64,000 nt of DNA from Salvia splendens. Taxonomy: Eukaryota; Streptophyta; Magnoliopsida; Lamiales; Lamiaceae. The position numbers and the translations under genes are program-made. Shown here piece after piece: positions 22,441 to 33,391 of the stretch; the stretch's first letter is position 1; every line of letters starts with the position of its first letter. Below the pieces are notes generated by a model. That model was not told the DNA's origin and ran no database searches. It saw nothing but the letters and a program-made list of their open reading frames with translations. The stretch lies in assembly GCF_004379255.2 (NCBI RefSeq), contig NC_056048.1, forward strand, positions 27,028,736 to 27,092,735, written 5' to 3'.

Positions 22441-22889
22441 AGAAAGATTGATAATGGAGATGAGAGAATGTAGATGAGAATGGAAATGAGAGAATGTAGA
22501 TGAGAATTGTGTAGTGTGGTGTGAATTTTTTGGTGTGAAAGTGTTGGTATTTATAGATGAAAATGTGTATTTTTGGGGGAAAAAAAATAAAAAAAATAAA
22601 AAATGGGTAGAAAACGGATATATTTTTTTTGGGAAGTGGGAACATATTTTTTTTTTTATTTTTAATCAGTTTTTTAAATTAAAAACCGATTTAAAAAAAA
22701 TTCAAATGCCCAATCACGTCAGGCCACGTCACCTGCTCGCTGGCACGGAGGTGCTCGATGCATCGAGCAGAGCCGTGCCAGCGGCGGACGACGTCTTCCG
22801 TGCCGCTAGCACGGACGGACGAAGATGCTCTTAAATTCCAATTATGATGGGATTGTGCATCTATTGGTAACAGTTCCCACCCAGACAAT

Positions 22890-23004
22890 GAAGCGCAGCT
22901 CGGTGGTAAGACGCTTCACCTCCGACCGTTAAGCCGGAGGTCCGAGTCATTTCGGGGGTAGATGGGGAACCATCGTTGATCATCCTAAAAAAAAGGCAAA
23001 AAAA
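22890..23004 (+). mobile_element. tRNA-derived SINE candidate
   Basis: The segment has a box-A-like AGCTCGGTGGTAAGACGC (22898-22915) and a box-B-like GGTCCGAGTCA, then a non-tRNA body and an A-rich end (22986-23003). No acceptor stem is present, so it is not a working tRNA gene. Target duplications were not found. Confidence 0.45.
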
Positions 23005-23993
23005 TCTGATCAAATAGTTTAATTATTGGAAAGCACTGTTAAAATCATATGCTCTCATGAAATGGGACGGTGGCCAGTCACCAGTTCGCCATAATTTTGG
23101 TCAGGATTGACTTTAAACTCTTGTTTCCTCACTTTCTCATGACTTAAACAAAATAATCACTCGGATCGAGTGGCATCTAGAAATACCATGCTTAAATGAG
23201 TCCAAACGCTCGTAAAATTACTAAGGTTTGAAGGGATAAAAGACGTACATTTTGCTTCGCATCACAAGGAAATTTACCTATCCTGCTTTTTCTTTGATGG
23301 ATGGAGAAACAGAACCTGAAATTGTAATTGAAAAACTTGAAAACTTTTATCTGTTGTACCAAAATTATTAATGAACTTTGAGTGTAAAATCCTATCAAAT
23401 GGCATTAATTCATCTAAGGCCAACTTTTGAAAAGTTAATATGCATAAAAACAACTCTATAGAAGAGAGAGATTACTGGAAGGGAAAAGAGGTATGAATAG
23501 ACTAAAATAACTTCACAGTCTAAAAAGTAAACACAATAATAGCATGGAGGATAAATATGATTATCCTCCATTTTCAAGATCTATCTATACTAATAAAATT
23601 TTAATTATATATGGTCATTTTTTTGTAGTTCACTCTATTTATATTAAAAAAAATTGGAGATCTAAATATACCCCTTGTTTCTAAGTATTTTTATTGCACA
23701 TCAACACAAAATTTGCTTTTAATTTGAATATAAAATGATTTAATAATCATTGATATAAAAGTATACAACAAAACCTGCAAAGCAATGGTTGGTTGAGAGA
23801 AATAAGCCATGGTTTAAAAGAATAATTACCCAAAACAGATATGCTTCATGTATGTTCACAGTAAAAGCATGCATGTCTTTTCATAGCAAATAACCTCTGC
23901 TTCTTCTTCACATTTGCACTTCAAAAAAAATTCAAAATTTCAGTTTTCCTCTCGATTCGCTGCGTGCTGTGCGTGTAGTCCATCGCAATCAAG
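23005..23993. other. Intergenic region
   Basis: No gene seen; the last 100 bases should contain the leader of the WIYLD gene. Confidence 0.45.
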
Positions 23994-26900
23994 ATGGGGA
24001 GGCCAAGGGGGAGACCGAGGAGCATCGTGCGTACACACATCTTTCTCGATTGTATTTTGCACCGCATTTTTGGTGTTTTCGTGTACTAACAGTTCTAGGG
24101 TTTCGATTTTTCAGAAGCGGCTGACGCGGATGGACGCGGCGGTTGACGCGATGCTGCCGCTTGGATTCTCCGAAGCAATGGTGAAGAAACGCGTGAAGAA
24201 GCTGCTAAAGGTAGAGTTGGAGCTATATTGGACTGTTGTAGTTGTGATTTCTCCATTTCTCTCTGTTTTTGAGGTGTTAGTTAGTTCTGATTTGGTGTTA
24301 GTAGTCGTATTGTTTGAAGCTAGTTTACATATAAGCTGATAATTTGTTGCGATAAGTTGGAAAAATAATCATATATTTGTGCTTTTTTAGGTGTTGCTAT
24401 TTGAAACCTAGAAATTTGCACTTTATCACTTTTATGCTTTTTTGCCCCTTTTTACCAGCATGAAGGTTTTATGTTCCTCAGCCAGTTCATGCATTTCTTG
24501 GATAGAGATAAATGATCTAGCATCACACTTTGATTCAACTAAATTGAGTAGGATGAAGCGAAAATCGCCTCTCTAGGCTGAAGTTGCTAGTGAAAAGGGG
24601 GCATGAGTTAGGAGGGATATGTTGATCTAGTAGCCTTTTATTGCAGTGCTAGTGAATGTAAAACCATAGCATAATCTGCTTAGCTTTCTATTGCAAAGCT
24701 TCAAACAGTTTTCCTATTTATTGAACACCTTCAAACTATTCCAGCTAGTGAGTAGGCAATGCTTTGAAATCTGGTTTCTAGTAACATTTTATCCTGTTGT
24801 CATAAGAAGTTTGCGATGAGTGTAAATGATTTCCTCATTGTTAAGCACTACATTTGTTAATCGAAAGGGGTTGATAGGTCTTTTGCTTGCTGGAGCCTGA
24901 CTACTGATCTTCTTTTAGTAAATTTCAGAGATGAATTAGGCTTGCTGAGATGTTCATGGCCAAAATCCATGTGTGAGCTTTGTTAGTTGAGGCTGTAAGT
25001 TAAAGCAGAGCATTCGGTTTTCAGTGGTCTTGTTTTGTTTTAGGTTAAGTTGAACTGAAGTTTGTATAAGATCTAAGAGACAAATCTTTTCTAAAAACTT
25101 TCCATTGTTTATTATTTAAATGTTCTTCCATAATCCATTAGTTCTTTGCATTTATCAACTTACTTCTGTCTTTATGAGTGTAAGACAATCAAACATATAT
25201 GTGTAGAGTATATGAATAAATTTTCACGGTGTGCGGAATTGAGCAGAACAAGTGCATGCATATAAGCAGAAAGGTGTCACATGTTGAAGAATAACCGTGT
25301 ATTTGATTGTTCAATATTTTTCTTATATAGGAATATGGTGGAGATGAAGGATGGCCATTCATTGAAGAATCGGCATATTCGGTACTTATTGAGTCCATTC
25401 TTGAAAATATGAATGACGACGAGCAAACCCAACTCGAAGAGAAAGATGCGCAGAATGAACTATCAGAGGTATGACCAATATTAGAACTCTTTTTATCATG
25501 TTTTTATATAACAGCTTAAGTCATTTATTCTATTCTGGCGTTGGTCTGTTTTCTATTTGATTGTGTCCTGCAATAACTAACAAGCATTTTTTCCAAACCA
25601 TGCTCACAATTTGTTTATGCAGAAACTGAGTTTGTAGATTAGCATCTACACCATTGAAGGTTTTGTTAGAGATCCATGAAGATTCATTTGTCTTTAAATT
25701 TTGCCTCTTATTTCACAATGTACTCTAATGCACTAGGTCCATTTTCACTTGGTTTGAGTTAAACCTGGAATTTTTGGATCTTTTTACTAACATTGAAATA
25801 TTTGGGAGTTAAGTGAATCGAGTGGTAGTTCATTAGCTTCTCTGGAGATGAGGTTTTGGAGGTGTGGTAGTTCATTAGCTTCTATAGGATTCAATAAATG
25901 AGTTGGGTCTTAACAAGTCATGCAATGGCAATATGCTAGTAAAAAGTAGTAGTTAAATTAACTGACTTTTAGTGCCTTTGCTTTTACAATGGGTTCAGAA
26001 ATCAATTTAATTTATACTCCAAAAGCTCTCAAGAAGATAATTGTGTGCACATGAACAAAACAAATTTTATTTTGATTTTTCATTTCAATAAGTTTGTTCT
26101 GTCTTATGCACTATATAGTCACCATATATGCTTGATGGTGTTCGATTTAGCTAGTCTGTTGTTATCACTTAGCATTTCATCTTAATCAATCAAATCCACC
26201 ACACTATTCTCAGCCTGTTGGAAATCAAGAAGCAAATCAACTGCCAGACAAAACCTGTGGCGATGAGGAACCTGTCTGCAGCCGAGCTTTTGATACTCAA
26301 GAAGACGTTCCATCAGATATTGTGGAGCACCCCTCAGAAGCAGTTGCAGAGGTTACACCACTCCCATCATCATCAACACCTCGAGACAGCAATTCTCTGC
26401 TGCTGCTAGCCATGAAACGGAAGATTATCCTTGATGATGATGAGTTAATCGTTTTGAAACCAGCTGCATCAACGGCCATGGGAGAGAGAGCCACCCTAAA
26501 TGTGAGCAAATCAACTTAATTTATACTATATGTATAGAACATTTGATTTTGCATTTCAATATGTTTGTTCTGCTTTATGCAATATATAGTCTTGATGATG
26601 TCAGGTTTTGCTAGTCAGTTGTCATCAATTAGCATTTTTCTATGGAACATAAACTTCAGTCTATTTTCTCTAACCAACTCTTCAATTGCTTGTATACTAA
26701 TCAACCAATTTTACCACACTACTCTCAGCCTGTTATAAATCAAGAAGCAATTCAACTGCCGGACAAACCCCGTGGCAATGAGGAACCTGGCTGCAGCAGA
26801 GCTTCTGATACTCCTGAAAACGTTGTTCCATCAGATATTATGGAGCCCCCCACAGAAGCAGTTGCAGAGGCTACACCGCTCCCAGCATTATCACCTCCTC

Positions 26901-27600
26901 AAGACATCACTCCTCTGCCACAGTCAGCCATTAAACGGAGGCGCTTCCCTTGCTATGGTTGGATTGACAGCGATGGAGATGATGAAGATGATGAGTTCAT
27001 CATTTTGACACCAGCTGTATCAACAGCCAAGGGGGAGAGAGCCACTCCGAATGTGAGTAAATCAACATAATTTATATTCCAAAAGCTCTTAAGATATTTT
27101 CTTTGCACATGTAGAGAACTGATGATATTAGAATTTGTTTGACAGTTGTTATCACTTAGCATTGCATGAACTTGTACACAATTTAGTTCATTTTCATTAG
27201 CTTGTATCTTAATCAACCAATCTCACCACACTATTCTCAGCCTGTTGGAAATCAAGAAGCGATTCAACTGTCAGACAAACCCCACGGCGACAAAAAACCT
27301 GGCTGCAGTCGAGCGTCTGATACTAAAAAAGACACTGTTCCATCAGATACCTCCACAGAAGCAGTTGCAGAGGTAACACCGCTCTCAGCTCCATCACCAC
27401 CTGGGGTAACCACTCCTCAGCTGCCACAGCCAGCCATTAGACGGAGGCGCCTCCCTTGCTATGGTTGGATCGGGAGCGATGAGGATGATGATAATGAGTT
27501 CATAAATTTAACACCAGCTGCATCAAAGGCCACAGAAGAGAGAGCCACTCTGGATGGGATTGCATGGACGAAGAAACGCAGGTCAAGATGGGATGTCTAG
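23994..27600 (+). CDS. AT-hook and WIYLD-domain protein with triplicated exons
   Basis: Six exons: 23994-24026, 24115-24210, 25331-25468, 26214-26501, 26729-27052 and 27241-27600, all GT-AG and all phase 0, giving 412 residues. Residues 2-11 (GRPRGRPRSI) form an AT-hook-like DNA-binding motif. Residues about 16-75 (MDAAVDAMLPLGFSEAMVKKRVKKLL, then EYGGDEGWPFIEE) match the WIYLD domain, known from SUVR-type SET proteins, where it binds ubiquitin. No SET domain follows. Exons 4, 5 and 6 are tandem copies: each opens with PV(G/I)NQEA.QL.DK, has SDTxxxxVPSD and EAVAEVTPL, and ends in an acidic stretch. The flanking introns are also alike. A basic tail (TKKRRSRWDV) ends the protein. A nuclear chromatin-linked role is inferred only. 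Confidence 0.8.
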
Positions 27601-28592
27601 CCCGGTGATCCTTAGCCGGTTAGGCATTCAAAGCTCTCATCTAATCCATAAACTGCATTCATGTAAATGTATAACCTCATTGAATGACAAATTTTAACTG
27701 ATTATTCAACATGATCTTTACTTTCCTGTTACTTTTTTTCTTTTTTCTTGTTTATGATATCTCGAGGTTTTATAGCTTCTTTGGACCTAAGTAAGATGTT
27801 TGAAATATGACATGCTTTTAAATATTTTGTTGGTGCAAGTTTTATTCAAGAATTTTACAAAGGCTGATAATCAGGTTTGTTTTTTAGTTTGAAATTACTA
27901 CGACGATATTTAGTTTTTGAGACTACATTAATTTATTTTTTAGTTACTTTTGTTGTATTTGGTCAATGTTTATTGCACCACGTTATATAATTAAGATTAT
28001 TATATAGTTACTTTTGAACTATTATTGTTGTATGCTTTTTTTGTTGTTTTTGATAATCGATTTTGTATTTTATTTGTGGGTTGCTCTTTTGCTCGTCAGC
28101 CTATGAATAAGAACATTGACGATAAAGTGCAACTTAGTTTGTAAAATGTTTTTTCTTTATCCAATAAGTGAAAGAATTATTAATTTCTTTTAAAAAATGA
28201 AAAAAAAAACTTAGGACTATAAGCATTTTTAACACTAGTCGAAAAAGCAAGCGACGTCAATTTTTTTTATTGCTGTGTTTGATTAAATTGAGTTGTTTGT
28301 TTAATCAAGGTTTTATCGGCCCAAATGAAATTGGCCCATCTCAAATTAATAATATTAGCCCAAGTGAGTTATCTGGAGCGAAGCATGCATCTGCGTAAAA
28401 ATGTGCAGCGATTTATCTGAAGAAGGCAAGGTTAGTACAACTATAAATTCCAAAGCTTGTGAAGATTGGGAGAAAAAGCAGGCTGAAAAAGCCGCAGTAA
28501 TTATCAAGCCCTGCCATATTTCTATCTTTATAGAAGGTGTTGTACAAATGAGTGAAAGAAAAAGGATTTTGATGTAGAAGCGAGAGTAATCT
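27601..28592. other. Intergenic region between the WIYLD and PPR genes
   Basis: Holds the 3' flank of the WIYLD gene and the leader of the PPR gene. No further gene seen. Confidence 0.5.
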
Positions 28593-30974
28593 ATGAACAG
28601 ATTCCTTTCACCGCGTGGATGCAGGAGTTTCTCTAGCGGGAAAGATTTACTCTTTGAATCGAATAAGTATTTAACCGAGCTGCTGAAATCGGGCCGAATT
28701 GATGATGCAAGGAAACTGTTCGGTGAAATGCCTCACAGAGATGAGGTCACGTGGAACGCGATGATAGCTGGCTACGGGAATTCAGGGAGGCTCGCTGATG
28801 CACGGAAACTGTTTGATGAAGCTCCCAAACGCAGTGCAATCACGTGGTCATCACTTGTTTCGGGTTACTGCAAAATGGGTTGCGAGGTCGAGAGTTTTAA
28901 GTTGATATACGAAATGCAGCTCGATGGATTCAAGCCTCGTCATTTCACTCTAGGTGGTGTGCTGAGGATGTGTTCTATAAAGGGTCTCATCTCAAGAGGC
29001 AAGCAGATTCATGGTTATGCGGTGAAGACTCGATTGGATATGGATCATTTCGTTGTCACCGGCCTGATTGATGTTTATGCAAAGTGTTTGTGCATTGTGG
29101 AGGCCGAGGATCTCTTCGAGAGCATGCCTGGAGATAGAAATCACGTCACTTGGACTGCGATGATCACGGGGTATTCTCAGAACGGTGATGCTGATGGAGC
29201 AATGCGGTGTTTTAGGGGAATGCAGGCAGAAGGGGTTGAGGCTAACCAGTACACTTTCCCGGGAGTGTTAGTGGTGTGTGCAGCTGTTTCTGATATTAGA
29301 TACGGGGTGCAGGTGCATTCTTGCATTGTTCGTGGTGGTTTTGAGGCTAATGTGTTCGTGCAGAGCGCCTTGATTGATATGTACACGAAATGTGGGGATC
29401 TGAGTAGCGCTTGGAGGGTGGTGGAGGCGATGGAGGTTGATGATTTGATTTCTTGTAACGCAATGATTGTTGGATGCGTGAGACAGGGTTGTCCCGAGCA
29501 AGCTTTGGCTTTGTTTCTGATGATGCATCAAAAAAGCATGAAACTTGATGAGTTTACCTATCCCTCTGTGTTAAACTCTGTTTCCTTGTTGAAGGATGTG
29601 AGTACTGGGAAGATTGTGCATTCTTTGGTTGTGAAATCTGGCTTTGAAGCTTATACGCTCGTGAGCAACGCGCTCATTGATATGTATGCTAAACAGAACA
29701 ACTTCGATCATGCATTAAGACTGTTTGATGAATTGGTGGAGAAGGATGTGATCTCATGGACTTCCCTCATCACTGGCTGTGCTCATAACAGTCTATATGA
29801 AGATTCCCTTAAGTTGTTTTGTCGAATGCGTAGAGATGGGATGGCCTCTGATCGCGTTCTTGCTTCTACTGTCATGAGTTCTTGTGCTGAATTGGCTTTG
29901 CTAGATTTAGGGCAGCAAGCTCATGCGAATTGTGTGAAATCTGGGCTTGATGATTCGCCTTCAGTTGATAACTCCCTCATCTCATTTTATGCTCACTGTG
30001 GGTGTTTGGAAGATGCAAAGAGGGTGTTCGACTTACTGAGAACACGAAATGTGGTTTCTTGGACTGCATTGATTGTTGGTTACGCGCAAAATGGCGAAGG
30101 GATCAAGTCCCTCCAGCTCTACGACGAAATGAGGGCTGCTGGCATTGAGCCCGACTACATCACTTTCATAGGATTGCTGTTTGCGTGCAGCCATGCGGGT
30201 CTGGCTGAACAGGGCCAACGCTACTTCGAGTCCATGGTTAGGGATCACGGGATAAGGCCTGGCCACGATCACTATGCTTGCATGATCGATCTTCTGGGAA
30301 GATCAGGGAGATTCGACAAAGCAGAGAAGCTGCTAAGTGAAATGGAATTCGAGGCCGATTCAACTATGTGGAAATCTCTGCTCTCTGCCTGCAGAAAACA
30401 TGGAAATCTTGATCTTGCAAAGAGAGCAGCAGCAGCTCTGATTGAACTAGAACCTCATGATCCTGTGGCCTATGTGTTGCTTTCAAACATGTATTCTGCA
30501 GCTGGGGAGTGGGAAGAAGCTGCTTCGACCCGAAGCTCGATGAAAGTGAAGGGCGTGGTGAAAGAACCTGGCCGGAGCTGGGTGGAGATGAATGGCAGGG
30601 TGCACACCTTCACCTCCGATGACCGGAACCATCTAGAAGCAGGTGCGATCTACTCGAAGGTCGATGAGGTGTTGATGTTGATCAAGGCAGCGGGCTATGT
30701 TCCCGATATGAGCTTTGCCCTTCACGACATCAATGAGGAGGGAAAAATGCACGGCCTCGCCTACCACAGCGAGAAGCTGGCACTGGCGTTCTGCCTCCTC
30801 AAGCTGACCGAGGGTGTGCCTGTTCGGATTTACAAGAATGTCCGGGTCTGCGGTGACTGCCATTCTGCAATGAGGTTCGCGTCTCTGGTTTATCGACGGC
30901 ATATTGTTCTTAGAGATTCGAATCGGTTTCATCATTTTAAAGGAGGGGTGTGTTCTTGCAATGACTACTGGTAG
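28593..30974 (+). CDS. Pentatricopeptide repeat protein, DYW class
   Basis: A single uninterrupted exon of 793 residues, the usual intronless form. About 15-17 PPR motifs of mixed P, L and S type run from about residue 25 to 590, with typical words such as VTWNAMIAGYGNSGRLADARKLFDE, split here only by the usual spacing. E and E+ segments follow (PGRSWVEMNGRVHTF), then the DYW deaminase-like domain with HSE at 725-727, CGDC at 753-756 and the terminal CSCNDYW. The HxE and CxxC ligands of the zinc-dependent cytidine deaminase are intact, so the protein should be able to take part in C-to-U RNA editing in plastids or mitochondria. The Arg/Ser-rich N-terminus (MNRFLSPRGCRSFSS) fits an organelle presequence. 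It sits between the WIYLD gene and that gene's broken copy. Confidence 0.95.
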   Translation: MNRFLSPRGCRSFSSGKDLLFESNKYLTELLKSGRIDDARKLFGEMPHRDEVTWNAMIAGYGNSGRLADARKLFDEAPKRSAITWSSLVSGYCKMGCEVESFKLIYEMQLDGFKPRHFTLGGVLRMCSIKGLISRGKQIHGYAVKTRLDMDHFVVTGLIDVYAKCLCIVEAEDLFESMPGDRNHVTWTAMITGYSQNGDADGAMRCFRGMQAEGVEANQYTFPGVLVVCAAVSDIRYGVQVHSCIVRGGFEANVFVQSALIDMYTKCGDLSSAWRVVEAMEVDDLISCNAMIVGCVRQGCPEQALALFLMMHQKSMKLDEFTYPSVLNSVSLLKDVSTGKIVHSLVVKSGFEAYTLVSNALIDMYAKQNNFDHALRLFDELVEKDVISWTSLITGCAHNSLYEDSLKLFCRMRRDGMASDRVLASTVMSSCAELALLDLGQQAHANCVKSGLDDSPSVDNSLISFYAHCGCLEDAKRVFDLLRTRNVVSWTALIVGYAQNGEGIKSLQLYDEMRAAGIEPDYITFIGLLFACSHAGLAEQGQRYFESMVRDHGIRPGHDHYACMIDLLGRSGRFDKAEKLLSEMEFEADSTMWKSLLSACRKHGNLDLAKRAAAALIELEPHDPVAYVLLSNMYSAAGEWEEAASTRSSMKVKGVVKEPGRSWVEMNGRVHTFTSDDRNHLEAGAIYSKVDEVLMLIKAAGYVPDMSFALHDINEEGKMHGLAYHSEKLALAFCLLKLTEGVPVRIYKNVRVCGDCHSAMRFASLVYRRHIVLRDSNRFHHFKGGVCSCNDYW

Positions 30975-30999
30975 AGTTTTTTCCCTCTTCTTCTAAGTA

Positions 31000-32450
31000 T
31001 TTGACGCTGATGGACGTTGTGGTTGACGTGATGCTGCCGTTTGGATTTGCGGAAGCAATGGTAACGGAACGTGTGAAGAAGCTGCTCAAGGTAAAGTTGG
31101 AACTACGTTTCACAATTTTACTTTTATGTCTTTTATGCCCCTTTTTCTTTGCATTTTGTTACTTTTATGTTTTTGTTTTTTGCCCCTTTTTTCCCAGCAT
31201 GAATGTTTTATGTTCCTTAACCACCTCTTGGATAGTGATAAATGATCAAATGATCTAGTATGATAGCATCGCACTTTGAGTCAGCTACATTGAGTTGGAT
31301 GAAGAGAAGATCGTTTTTCTAAGCTCAAGTTGCTAGTGAAATGAGGACATGAGTTAGGAGGGATATGTTGATTACTTGATTTAATAACCATTTATACTGT
31401 GTAGCATACTAGCATAGTGATATACTTAGCCATCAAATTTGCCAAGTTTCAAACCGTTTTCCTATTTATAAAGCAACCTCAAACTATTCCACATTTGCCA
31501 GAAAGTAAGCAATGCATCAAAATCTGGTTCATGGTAACATGTATTCCCATTATCATAACAAGTTTGATGAGCGTAACTGATTTCCTTATTGTTGAGCACT
31601 ACATTCGTAAATTAACAGCGGTCTTTTGCTAGCTGGAGCTTGACTACATTTGTGTGAGCTTTGTTAGTTGAGCTTTAGGTTAAGTTGAAATCTTGTCTAG
31701 TAAACTTGACTTATGTCTGCCTTTTATGCGGATAAGACAATCAAACATACACATGTAGAATATACGAATAAATTTTCATGGTGTGCAAAGTTGAGCAGAA
31801 CCGGTGTATGCACGTAAGCAGAAAGAAGGTCTGACATGTTGAAGAATAACCGTGTATATTTGATTGTTCAATATTTTTCTTATACAGGAATATGGTGGAG
31901 TTGAAGGATGGCCATTCACTGAGGATCGTCATATTTGGTTGAGTCCCTTCTTGAAAATATGATGGCGAGCAACTCAAACTCGAAGACGAAGGTGCGCAGA
32001 ATGGACTATTGGAGGTATAACCAATATTACAAGCATTTCTTTTCCTAACCATGATCTGCTCAAAATTTGTTTATGCAGTAACTGAGTTTGTAGAGTAGCA
32101 TTTACACAGTTGAAGGTTTTACCAGTTTGTGCTCTTTGGAGTCCCATGAAGATTCACCTGTTTTCTACTTTTGCCTCTACTTTATAATGTACCCTAATGA
32201 ATTAGGTCCATTTTCACTTGGTATGAGTGTTCACTCGAACCTGGCTGCAGCCGAGCGTTTGATGCTCAAGAAGACGTGGTTCCATCAGATATCGTGGAGC
32301 CCCTCACAGAAGCAGTTGCAGAGGTTACACCACTCCCATCTTCATCACCATTCACCACCTCGAGCCACTCTGCATCAAAGGCCACGGGGGGAGAGAGCCA
32401 CTCTGAATGTGAGCACATGGACGGAGAAACGCAGGTCAAGATGAGATGTC
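31000..32450 (+). pseudogene. Truncated, broken copy of the WIYLD gene
   Basis: The segment repeats parts of 24115-27600. A copy of exon 2 (about 31001-31090: MDVVVDVMLPFGFAEAMVTERVKK) is followed by a copy of intron 2 that stays close to the original near its 3' end, a copy of exon 3 (31889-32015) carrying deletions that break the frame soon after GVEGWPFTED, and a composite last exon (about 32236-32444) that joins exon-4-like sequence (SDIVEPLTEAVAEVTPLPSS) to the end of the final exon. The AT-hook exon is absent. With the frame lost in exon 3 it is unlikely to encode a working protein. It begins only about 25 bp after the stop of the PPR gene. Confidence 0.75.
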
Positions 32451-32661
32451 AAGTCCCGCGGGCAACCTTGGAAATCGACAATAACATCAAATTTTTATTT
32501 TTGGATAATCTTTTAATTTCCTGATTTTAGTATAATTCTTTTTGTCCGCTATTAAACATCCTATTTTGTTTGGCACAAATTTTAATTTTATAAAATATCA
32601 AAGCAAATGAAAAGAAAATAGTGGAATATGTTCATGTTTTTATATTACTAATTTTATAATA
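32451..32661. other. Intergenic AT-rich stretch
   Basis: Nothing supported. Confidence 0.4.
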
Positions 32662-32663
32662 TA

Positions 32664-32851
32664 CTCCCCCAGTCCCAATAAATATGCAACATTTGGTTTC
32701 TGATATGGGATTTTAGGGAGTGTTGTTTTGTGAGTTAATGGAAAGATAAGAAAAAGTAGAGATGGTGGTATTTCCATTTTAGGAAACATTTCATTTTAAT
32801 TGTGACAATCCAAAAAAGAAAAACGTTTCATTTTTAATGGGACCCAGTGAG
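32664..32851. mobile_element. Stowaway-type MITE, 188 bp
   Basis: Begins CTCCCCCAGTCCCAATAA and ends TTAATGGGACCCAGTGAG, imperfect inverted repeats flanked by TA on both sides (32662-32663 and 32852-32853). Confidence 0.7.
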
Positions 32852-33174
32852 TATATAATCAAATACGTTTGTAAAATATGAGGTACACTTAAAAATAACA
32901 AAAATAAAATTTGACAATCAGAATGAAAAGTAAATAGGAGATATTAATGAGATGAAACTTGAAAAAAAGTGATAATATCTGTTCTCAAACTAGAGAAAGA
33001 GTGATAAGGTTACCAGCCAGGACACGTGGCTGAATCCCATTCGTTGGTTGTCAGCGAATTAGATTTTATGTGCTAACCGAAATAACGAACCCATAATCAA
33101 GAATAAAATCAAATATTATTATAAAATTTCATTTGTCGGTTCTGATTCATTTGTGTAGATAAGATATTTCCAGC

Positions 33175-33318
33175 TCAAGCGTAGAAACTCCCTTTCCCAG
33201 CTGAAAGCTTCAATTTTGTTTCGATTTCCACATAATCAGACCCTAATCAAGCGTAGAAACTCCCTTTCCCAGCTGAAAGCTTCAATTTTGTTTCGATTTC
33301 CACATAATCAGACCCTAA
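33175..33318 (+). repeat. Perfect 72-bp tandem duplication in the EGY2 leader
   Basis: Copies at 33175-33246 and 33247-33318 appear identical. Each ends in AGACCCTAA, so the duplication doubles a telo-box-like motif just upstream of or within the EGY2 5' untranslated region. Confidence 0.9.
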
Positions 33319-33331
33319 TTGCTCGATTCCG

Positions 33332-33352
33332 ATGGCTGCGTTGTTCAATTGA
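33332..33352 (+). other. Short upstream ORF in the EGY2 leader
   Basis: ATG to TGA encodes six residues (MAALFN) and ends 39 bases before the EGY2 start. It is the only ATG between the 72-bp repeats and the main start, so it could affect translation if it is in the mRNA. Confidence 0.4.
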
Positions 33353-33391
33353 TTGCTAAATTCCTTCGATTTTTATTTAAATTCTGCAGCA

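Larger units (their letters stand above)
21045..22830. mobile_element. Decayed Harbinger-type element carrying a Myb/NAM-associated ORF
   Basis: The right end is clear: GATGCTC then TTA (22831-22833), with complement GAGCATCTTCGTCCG as terminus. The left end is only approximate; GGCTATCAC at 21045 is the best candidate but has no matching TTA. GC-rich subterminal blocks with GAGCAC motifs lie at both sides. The short AT-rich repeats at 21250-21380 and the reverse-strand ORF lie inside. A TATAAATAC box lies at about 22548-22557. Confidence 0.6.

Noticed and set aside
22880..22960. Functional tRNA gene
   Set aside because: Box A/B-like motifs are present, but no acceptor stem closes around them, and an A-rich tail follows.
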